A DNA stretch of 64,000 bases from Burkholderia sp. FERM BP-3421 (GTDB lineage Bacteria; Pseudomonadota; Gammaproteobacteria; Burkholderiales; Burkholderiaceae), in the NCBI RefSeq assembly GCF_028657905.1, contig NZ_CP117782.1, forward strand, positions 1,860,001-1,924,000, read 5' to 3'. The position numbers and the translations under genes were made by a program. Every line of letters begins with the position of its first letter. The first letter of the stretch is position 1. Below the pieces are notes generated by a model. The model searched no databases and was not told where the DNA came from. It saw nothing but the letters and a program-made list of their open reading frames with translations. Shown here one piece after another: positions 46,715 to 53,204 of the stretch.

Positions 46715-49285
46715 TCACGCATCGCGCAGCGATTGCAGCGCCGGCCGCGCCAGCACGCGACGCAGGCCGAGCCAGCCGGCGAGCCCCGCGCAGGCCACGC
46801 CGGCCGCGATGCCGGCCGGCACCAGCCACGGATTGAACACGAGCTGGAAATCGAACACGCGCGTCGCCAGCACGCTGCCGATCGCGATGGCGCCCGCGGC
46901 CGCCATCGCGCCCGCGAGCACGCCCACCACGATGAACTCGGCGCGCTGCACCGCGCCCACCTGCGCACGCGAGGCGCCGAGCGCGCGCAGCAGCGCGGCC
47001 TCGCGCATCCGCTCGTCGCGGGTCCCGGCCAGCGCCGCATACAGCACCAGCACGCCGGCCGCGAGCGTGAAGCCGAACAGGAACTGCACCGCGCCGATCA
47101 CCTGCAGCAGCACGCGCTGCAGCTGCGCGAGAATCGGCGCGATGTCGATCGCGGTGATGTTCGGGTATTGCACGATCAGGCTGTCGAGCGCGCGCTGTCG
47201 GCCCGGCGGCAGGTGGAAGCTCGTGATGTAGGTCGCCGGGAAATCGCGCAGCGCGGCGGGCGGCATCAGCACGAAGAAGTTGACCTTGAACGAGCCCCAG
47301 TCGAGCTTTCGCACGCTCGTGACCGGCGCTTCCACCGTGAGCCCCGTAACGTCGAAGCGCAGACGGTCGCCGGGCTGCACCCCGAGCGTTTTCGCGAGGC
47401 CCGCCTCGATCGAGATCTGCGGCGTATCCGTCGCCCCGTACCACGCGCCGGCGGTGATCCGGTTGTCGTCGGGCAGGCGCGTCGTGTAGGACAGGTTGAA
47501 TTCGCGGTCGACCAGGCGGCGCGCATCGTCGCGCTTGTAGTCGTCGGGATTCACCGGCTTGCCGTTCACCGCGACCAGGCGGCCGCGCACCATCGGCTCG
47601 AGCGCGACCGCCGCCACGCCGTGCGCGCCCAGATAGGCCGCGACCGCATCGTGCTGGTCGGGCTGGATGTCGATCAGGAACTGGTTCGGCGCGTCGGGCG
47701 GCGTCGATTGGCGCCAGCCCGCCACGAGATCGTTGCGGGTGACCGAGATCAGCAGCAGGCACATCAGGCCGAGCGCGAGCGCGGTGATCTGCAGCGCGCT
47801 CGCCGCCCCGCGCCGATGCAGCGACGCAAGCGCATAGCGCCAGCCGAACCCGGCCGCGACCCGGCCGCCCCGCACGGCGCGCGCGCCGGCCAGCAGCGCG
47901 AGCCGGGCCAGCAGCGCGAACAGGACGAGCCCGCCCGCGAAGCCGCCCGCGACGATCAGCCCAAGCTTCAGATTGCCCGCGGCCAGGATCAGCAGCCCCG
48001 CGAACAGCGCGACGCCGAAACCGTAGCCAAGCCATGCGATGCGCGCCGCGTCGCCCCACTCGCGGCGCAGCACGCGCACCGGCGGCACGCGCGTGAGCGG
48101 CACCAGCGGCGGCAGCGCGAAACCCAGCAGCAGCACGAGCCCCGCCGCGATGCCGACCGCCGCGGGCCAAACCGTCGGCGCCGGCAGGGCCACCTCGATC
48201 AGGCTGCCGAGCGCGCCCAGCAGCACCCGATGCCCCGCGTAGCCGAGCGCCGCGCCAAGTAGGCCGCCCACGAGCCCCAGCAGCGTGAACTCGATCGCGA
48301 ACAGCGCGCCCAGCGTGCGGCGGCTCGCGCCGAGGCAGCGCATCGCCGCGCAGCCGTCGAGATGCCGCCGCATGTAGCGCTGGGCGGCCATCGCGATCGC
48401 CACCGCCGCGAGCAAGGCGGTCAGCAGCGCGACGAGCGTCAGGAAATGACGGGCGCGATCGAGCGTCTGGCGCACCTGCGGCTGCCCTTCCCGCAGCGAT
48501 TCGAGCGCGACGCCGCGCAGCCGGCCGCCGTCGACGCGCGCATGCGCGTAGCGCTCGAAGCGGCCGATCGCCGCCTCGCCGCCGGCGACGAGCAACCGAT
48601 AGGTCACCCGACTGCCGTAGGCGATCAACCCGGTGGACGCGAGTTCGTCGTCGCGCAGCATCACGCGCGGAGAGAAGTTGACGAAGGAAAAGCCGCGATC
48701 GAGCTCGCGGGCGATCGCCGCGCTCACCACGAACGTGCGGCTGCCGACCCGCAGCGGATCGCCGACCCGCAGATGCAGCGCATCGAGCAGCGCCGGATCG
48801 GCCCACACGGTGCCGGGCGCGGGGATCGCCGCGGCCGGGCGCGCGGGCCGGTTGGCGCCGTCCTCCAGCTCGACCGCGCCCCGCAGCGGATAGCCCGTCG
48901 ACACGGCCTTCACGGCCGCGAGCCGTGAGGCGCCGTCGGCGCCCGGCGTGCCGACCATGCTCGGAAACACCGCGGTGGTCGCGGTGCGCAGGCCGAGCGC
49001 GCGCGCCTGTTCGGTGAAGGATGGATCGAGCGGGCGGTCGCCGCGCACGATGAAATCGGCGCCGATCATCTGGCGCGCGTCGCGCTCGAGCCCCTGGCGC
49101 AGCCGGTCGGCCAGGAAACCGACGCTGGTCAGCGCGGCCACCGCGAGCACCAGCGCGACGATCAGCAGGGTCAGCTCGCCCGCGCGCCAATCGCGCCGCG
49201 TCATGCGCACGGCCTGCCGCAGCAGGTCGCCCCAACCAAAGCGGCGGCCGCGGCCGGCCGCCGTCCCTTCAACGTGCCGCGTCAA
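46715..49285 (-). CDS. FtsX-like ABC transporter permease
   Basis: An 856-residue permease with two FtsX domains. It has an N-terminal helix (LTLLIVALVLAVAALTSVGF), a long periplasmic MacB-PCD-like domain, and two groups of membrane helices (around residues 265-420 and near the C terminus). It belongs to the YbbP-like group. A partner ATPase (YbbA/LolD type) is not adjacent. The TTG start at 49285 was chosen because it overlaps the DUF4126 stop as TTGA and keeps the conserved FGWGDLLRQAVRMTRRDWRA; the first ATG is at 49204. Confidence 0.8.
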   Translation of the reverse strand: MTRHVEGTAAGRGRRFGWGDLLRQAVRMTRRDWRAGELTLLIVALVLAVAALTSVGFLADRLRQGLERDARQMIGADFIVRGDRPLDPSFTEQARALGLRTATTAVFPSMVGTPGADGASRLAAVKAVSTGYPLRGAVELEDGANRPARPAAAIPAPGTVWADPALLDALHLRVGDPLRVGSRTFVVSAAIARELDRGFSFVNFSPRVMLRDDELASTGLIAYGSRVTYRLLVAGGEAAIGRFERYAHARVDGGRLRGVALESLREGQPQVRQTLDRARHFLTLVALLTALLAAVAIAMAAQRYMRRHLDGCAAMRCLGASRRTLGALFAIEFTLLGLVGGLLGAALGYAGHRVLLGALGSLIEVALPAPTVWPAAVGIAAGLVLLLGFALPPLVPLTRVPPVRVLRREWGDAARIAWLGYGFGVALFAGLLILAAGNLKLGLIVAGGFAGGLVLFALLARLALLAGARAVRGGRVAAGFGWRYALASLHRRGAASALQITALALGLMCLLLISVTRNDLVAGWRQSTPPDAPNQFLIDIQPDQHDAVAAYLGAHGVAAVALEPMVRGRLVAVNGKPVNPDDYKRDDARRLVDREFNLSYTTRLPDDNRITAGAWYGATDTPQISIEAGLAKTLGVQPGDRLRFDVTGLTVEAPVTSVRKLDWGSFKVNFFVLMPPAALRDFPATYITSFHLPPGRQRALDSLIVQYPNITAIDIAPILAQLQRVLLQVIGAVQFLFGFTLAAGVLVLYAALAGTRDERMREAALLRALGASRAQVGAVQRAEFIVVGVLAGAMAAAGAIAIGSVLATRVFDFQLVFNPWLVPAGIAAGVACAGLAGWLGLRRVLARPALQSLRDA

Positions 49286-49899
49286 TCGCGCTTGCTCCCG
49301 AATGAATTGAGGCGCGACACCATCTGGTTCGCCATGCCCCGGAACCCGCCCGACACGCCGCGCCACAGACGCGGCAGCGCCCACACCGAGAACGCGACGA
49401 AACCGATCATCAGCACGATGAACAGCAGCGGAACGAAGAAGGCGAGCGCGAGCCCGCCGAACACGAGCCCGTCCTCGGTCGTCGAGGCGATCCAGTTCGA
49501 GATCGGCTCGGGGGACAGATTGATCAGCGCGCGCGTGCCGGCCTTCGCGATATGCGCGGAACCGGCCAGCGTCCCACCCGCGAGGCCCGCGACCGCGAGC
49601 ACGGCCGGATCGGCATGGCCGAGCGACGCGGCGGCGAGCACCGCGCCGGCGGGAATCCGGATGAAGGTGTGGATCGCATCCCACAAGGAATCGAACGCGG
49701 GGATCTTGTCGGCCAGGAATTCGGCGACCGCGAGCACCGCGGCGGCGCCGATCACCCACGGCGAGGTGAGCACGGCCAGCGTGTCGGGCAGGTGGACGAG
49801 CCCGAGCCGGGCCAGCACGCCGGCGATCAGCACCGTCAGATAGAGGCGCAGACCGCTCGCCCACGCGAGCCCCGCGCCGAGCGAAATGGCTTCAACCAT
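49282..49899 (-). CDS. DUF4126 domain membrane protein
   Basis: A 205-residue protein with several membrane helices starting MVEAISLGAGLAWASGLRLY, the DUF4126 signature of glycine-rich hydrophobic segments (GLAGGTLAGSAHIAKAGTRA). Function is unknown. It is first of a three-gene unit with the permease and truncated haemoglobin. A perfect TATAAT lies at 50017-50022 on this strand, about 118 bp upstream. Confidence 0.8.
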   Translation of the reverse strand: MVEAISLGAGLAWASGLRLYLTVLIAGVLARLGLVHLPDTLAVLTSPWVIGAAAVLAVAEFLADKIPAFDSLWDAIHTFIRIPAGAVLAAASLGHADPAVLAVAGLAGGTLAGSAHIAKAGTRALINLSPEPISNWIASTTEDGLVFGGLALAFFVPLLFIVLMIGFVAFSVWALPRLWRGVSGGFRGMANQMVSRLNSFGSKRD

Positions 49900-50016
49900 G
49901 TGCCGCCTCCTTGCGCGTCACGCGCGTTCGCCGAAAAGCACCGGGCCCGGCCCGTGAACCGGCCGGCCCCGCGCGGTCACGCGCGCGACCGGGACGATTC
50001 CAAAGGAACTCGCTCC

Positions 50017-50022
50017 ATTATA
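50017..50022 (-). promoter_or_regulatory. TATAAT -10 element for DUF4126 unit
   Basis: A perfect TATAAT on the minus strand (within GTCTATAATGG) between the exporter gene and DUF4126; no clear -35 is seen. Confidence 0.4.
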
Positions 50023-50082
50023 GACGCGGCCTTCCGCCCGCCCTTCGAAACAAACCCGCACGCGGCCGGCGCGCGGGCCGGC

Positions 50083-50403
50083 TCAGTCGGCCGAGGACAA
50101 CTTGAGGCCGATCAGGCCGACGAGGATCAGGAGCGCGCTCGCGACCCGCGCGACGCTCACCGCCTCGCCCATCATGACGATCCCGAAGATGAACGCGCCC
50201 ACGGCGCCGATGCCGGTCCATACCGCATACGCGGTGCCGAGCGGCAGTTCGCGCATCGCGATCGCGAGCAGGATGAAACTGCCGAGCGCGGTGACGATCG
50301 TGAAGATGGACGGACCGAGACGGGTGAAACCCGCGGAGGATTTCATGCCGGCCGCCCAGGCGACTTCGAGCAAACCGGCCACAAACAGCAAGACCCAGGA
50401 CAT
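50083..50403 (-). CDS. sugE: Guanidinium exporter, SMR family (Gdx/SugE)
   Basis: A 106-residue four-helix small multidrug resistance protein. The essential E13 lies in LFVAGLLEVAWAAGMKSSAG, the pattern of the Gdx (formerly SugE) branch, which exchanges guanidinium for protons. Helix-4 ends ALLILVGLIGLKLSS. A guanidine-II riboswitch lies in its 5' leader and strongly supports guanidinium as substrate over general quaternary ammonium compounds. Confidence 0.92.
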   Translation of the reverse strand: MSWVLLFVAGLLEVAWAAGMKSSAGFTRLGPSIFTIVTALGSFILLAIAMRELPLGTAYAVWTGIGAVGAFIFGIVMMGEAVSVARVASALLILVGLIGLKLSSAD

Positions 50404-50423
50404 GAGGGGACTCGATTGATCAA

Positions 50424-50467
50424 ATGGGGTCGTCCCCGTGACGCGAAAGGCCCGGGGTCGTCCCCGG
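50424..50467 (-). ncRNA. Guanidine-II (mini-ykkC) riboswitch
   Basis: On the transcribed strand two adjacent stem-loops have identical ACGA loops: CCGGGG-ACGA-CCCCGG and GGGG-ACGA-CCCC, separated by 14 bases. Paired ACGR-loop hairpins are the hallmark of the mini-ykkC/guanidine-II riboswitch. The second hairpin lies 21 bases before the sugE ATG, so guanidine binding probably frees the ribosome site. Confidence 0.93.
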
Positions 50468-50476
50468 ACGGCGTCC

Positions 50477-50485
50477 AGTATAACA
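50477..50485 (-). promoter_or_regulatory. Extended -10 promoter of sugE
   Basis: TATACT preceded by TGT on the minus strand, giving an extended -10 whose start site would be just at the first riboswitch hairpin. No good -35. Confidence 0.55.
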
Positions 50486-50517
50486 ATAGGCTTACAGACG
50501 TGCAGGCAGGCGCGCCC

Positions 50518-50829
50518 CTACTTCGGCGCATGCGGCGCGGCGGCGGCGCGCTCCGCGATCGGCAGGCCCTGAGCGTCGACCTGCACGCAGCGATCGTCGC
50601 GATACAGCGCCCATTCCTCGCAGGTGCGGCCGTCCTTGAACACGCACATGCCGTACTGGCCGCGCGGACTGTCGTGGATCACCAGCTTGCCGCCGAGCTT
50701 CTCGCAATTGACCGAGGCCGGATTCGCCATGCCGATCTTCTGCGGCGCGGCCGGCAGCGGCTGCGCGATCACGCCCGCCGCGACCAGCCCAAGCGCTCCG
50801 CCGATTCCCATCCGTATCAACGCCCTCAT
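50518..50829 (-). CDS. Secreted DUF333 domain protein
   Basis: A 103-residue protein with a signal peptide (MRALIRMGIGGALGLVAAGV, cleavage after IAQP). The DUF333 core is GMANPASVNCEKLGGKLVIH then CVFKDGRTCEEWALYRDDRC; its conserved cysteines probably form disulfides. Small periplasmic proteins of this family have no defined function. It lies upstream of the sugE promoter on the same strand. The following 427 bp to the next gene (50830-51256) show no further gene, only an AT-rich patch before 51190. Confidence 0.82.
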   Translation of the reverse strand: MRALIRMGIGGALGLVAAGVIAQPLPAAPQKIGMANPASVNCEKLGGKLVIHDSPRGQYGMCVFKDGRTCEEWALYRDDRCVQVDAQGLPIAERAAAAPHAPK

Positions 50830-51256
50830 GAGCCGCTCCTTGTTCTGGTTGTCGAGCGGTCAGCATAAAGGCAATTCCGCGAACTGTCTCCGCGGCCCCG
50901 GCCGGCGGTGCGCAATTGCAACGGCGGCCGTGCGCGGGGGCGGGCGGCCGCGCAGGCAAGCCCTCGATCGCGTCGAGGCACTCGGTTCGACCTTCTCGCT
51001 CCCGCATGCTCCGAGCGGATATCGCATCTCGGCCGCCGCCACGCCCCGCTTGCAAGCGGAGGCACGCCCTTTCGGCCAACCCGACTCGCAGCGCATCGCC
51101 GCGGATCCGTCGGACGCGATCCACGCCGCACTCAATCCCGTTAATAAAAAAACTGAAAAGCTAATTCGTTAGAATTCCGGCCGGATACCCGCTGCCCGAT
51201 GCCGGACGACCTGCGCCGCGGGCCGCTCGCCATGCCCGACCCCGGAGAGAAAACCC

Positions 51257-52492
51257 GTGTTGACGATCAACGCCGAATGGCGCGACTGGCTGACGACCAA
51301 CGTCGCGCGCGGCTGCTCCGCCCAATCCATCCTCGAAGCGATGATCCGGAATGGCTTCGCGCCCAACGACGCACGCGCCCTCGTCGAACCGCTGTTCGCG
51401 CCGGCTGCGCCTGCCGCACCCACTACGCCGGCGGTGCCTGACGCGCCTGGCGCATCCGCTGACGCGCCGCCCCCCGCCGCCCCGACGCTCAACGCCGCGT
51501 GGCGCGATTGGCTCACGACCAACGTCGCGCGCGGCTGCGCCGCACAGTCGATGATCGATGCGATGGTCCAGACCGGCTTCTCGCCCGACGACGCGCGCAC
51601 CGTTGTCGAGCCGCTATTCGCGCCGGCCGCGACAGCCGACGCCCCGCCGGCCGACCTTCCGCCCGCGGCCCCATCCGTCGCCGCCGCGCCGGCCGACCCT
51701 CCGCCCGCGGCCCCATCCGTCGCCGCCGCGCCGGCCGACCCTCCGCCCGCGGCCCCGTCCGCCGACGCCCCGCGGGCCGATCGTCCGACCGTCCCCGCGC
51801 TCGACGCCGCGGCCACCCCCCCAAGGCGGCTACAATCTGACCCCACCCCGCTCGCCGCGCACAACGTGATCCGCGCGCACGATCGCGACGTGCGCGTGCT
51901 GAGCCGCTGCGAACGTCCGCAGGTCGTCGTGTTCGGCGACGTGCTGTCGGCCCGGGAATGCGAGGAGCTGATCGCCCGCGCGCGCGACCGGCTCACGCGT
52001 TCGCAGGTCGTCATGCACGACAGCCAGGAATCGACGCTGTCCGACTATCGGACCAGCGAAGGCACCTGGTTCGCGCGCGGCGCGGATCCGTTCATCGAAC
52101 GCCTCGAACGGCGTCTCGCGGCGCTGATGAACTGGCCGGTCGAGAACGGCGAGGGGCTGCAGGTGCTGCGCTACGGCGTCGGCGCCGAATACCGGCCGCA
52201 TCACGACTACTTCGCGCCCGACAAGCCCAGCAGCGCGCTGCACACGACCTCGGGCGGGCAGCGCGTCGCCACCCTCGTGATCTACCTGAACGACGTGCCC
52301 GCAGGCGGCGAGACGATCTTCCCCGACGCGCACCTGTCGGTCGCGCCGCAACGCGGCGCGGCCGTCTATTTCCGCTACGCCAACGCGCGTGGCCAACTCG
52401 ACCCGCTCTCGCTGCACGGCGGCAGCCCGGTGCGCGAGGGCGAGAAGTGGGTGATGACCAAGTGGGTGCGCGAGCGCGCGTACGGCGGCTGA
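51257..52492 (+). CDS. Prolyl-4-hydroxylase-like 2OG-Fe(II) dioxygenase with duplicated N-terminal module
   Basis: A 411-residue protein with a GTG start. The C-terminal ~200 residues are a 2-oxoglutarate/Fe(II) dioxygenase: HHDYF (HxD iron ligands), the distal histidine in SLHGGSPVREGEKWVMTKWV, with the lysine for 2-oxoglutarate. The N terminus holds two near-identical ~45-residue modules (INAEWRDWLTTNVARGC... and LNAAWRDWLTTNVARGC...), joined by Pro/Ala linkers. These include three 14-residue repeats (ADPPPAAPSVAAAP). Related proteins usually carry one module and are ~290-300 residues. Substrate unknown. Confidence 0.87.
   Translation: MLTINAEWRDWLTTNVARGCSAQSILEAMIRNGFAPNDARALVEPLFAPAAPAAPTTPAVPDAPGASADAPPPAAPTLNAAWRDWLTTNVARGCAAQSMIDAMVQTGFSPDDARTVVEPLFAPAATADAPPADLPPAAPSVAAAPADPPPAAPSVAAAPADPPPAAPSADAPRADRPTVPALDAAATPPRRLQSDPTPLAAHNVIRAHDRDVRVLSRCERPQVVVFGDVLSARECEELIARARDRLTRSQVVMHDSQESTLSDYRTSEGTWFARGADPFIERLERRLAALMNWPVENGEGLQVLRYGVGAEYRPHHDYFAPDKPSSALHTTSGGQRVATLVIYLNDVPAGGETIFPDAHLSVAPQRGAAVYFRYANARGQLDPLSLHGGSPVREGEKWVMTKWVRERAYGG
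51650..51775 (+). repeat. Three 42-bp tandem repeats in linker of dioxygenase gene
   Basis: Copies at 51650-51691, 51692-51733 and 51734-51775 encode a 14-residue Pro/Ala unit (ADxPPAAPSVAAAP). The first two are nearly identical; the third diverges at its end. Length keeps the reading frame, so copy number could vary without breaking the gene. Confidence 0.85.
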
Positions 52493-52505
52493 CGCCGCCC
52501 CGGCG

Positions 52506-53204
52506 TCACAGCGCCCCGACCAGCCGGTAGCCGACGCCCGTCTCGGTGACGATGTGCTCGGGCTGCGCCGGATCGTTCTCGAGCTTCTGGCGCAGATGCG
52601 CCATGTAGATCCGCAGGTAGTGATGGCTCTCGACGTGCGACGGCCCCCACACGTCGCGCAGCAGCTGCCGGTGCGTGAGCACCCGCCCCGCATGCCGCAC
52701 GAGCGTCGCGAGCAGCCGGTATTCGAGCGGCGTCAGGTGGACCGTCTCGCCGGCGCGCCACACCTGGCGCAGCGCGAGATCCACGGTCACCGCGCCGAAG
52801 CTCACCTTCGGCGACTCGTTCGCGCCGCCCTGGTTGCGTCGCCGCAGGTGCGCCCGGATCCGCGCGAGCAGCTCCGACACGCCGAACGGCTTGGTCAGAT
52901 AATCGTCGGCGCCCGCGTCGAGCGCGGCGACTTTCTCCTCTTCGTGGGTGCGCGCGGACAGCACGATCACCGGCAGGTCCGACCAGCCGCGCAGTTCGCG
53001 AATCACGTCGAGGCCATCGGTGTCGGGCAGCCCGAGATCGACGATCGCGAGATCCGGCTTGCGGGTCGCCGCCTCGATCAGGCCTTGCTTGCCGGTCTCG
53101 GCATCGAACACGGCGATGCCCTCTTCCTCGAGCGCGGCGCGCACGAAGCGGCGGATCTGTTTTTCGTCTTCGATCAGGACGACGGTCAGCGTGGGTTCAC
53201 TCAT
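52506..53204 (-). CDS. kdpE: KdpE response regulator
   Basis: KdpE is an OmpR-type response regulator of potassium transport. The 232-residue protein has an N-terminal receiver domain (VVLIEDEKQIRRFVRAALEE; phosphoacceptor aspartate in AIVDLGLPDTDG; the lysine in YLTKPFG), then a winged-helix DNA-binding domain (LTPLEYRLLATLVRHAGRVL; YLRIYMAHLRQKLE). It overlaps the kdpD end by a few bases. A start two codons upstream (53210) is possible. The gene is convergent with the dioxygenase gene, 13 bp away. Confidence 0.94.
   Translation of the reverse strand: MSEPTLTVVLIEDEKQIRRFVRAALEEEGIAVFDAETGKQGLIEAATRKPDLAIVDLGLPDTDGLDVIRELRGWSDLPVIVLSARTHEEEKVAALDAGADDYLTKPFGVSELLARIRAHLRRRNQGGANESPKVSFGAVTVDLALRQVWRAGETVHLTPLEYRLLATLVRHAGRVLTHRQLLRDVWGPSHVESHHYLRIYMAHLRQKLENDPAQPEHIVTETGVGYRLVGAL

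Noticed and set aside
50830..51256. Small overlapping ORFs in the gap before the dioxygenase gene
   Set aside because: They are Arg/Ala-rich in all frames, with no ribosome sites or motifs.
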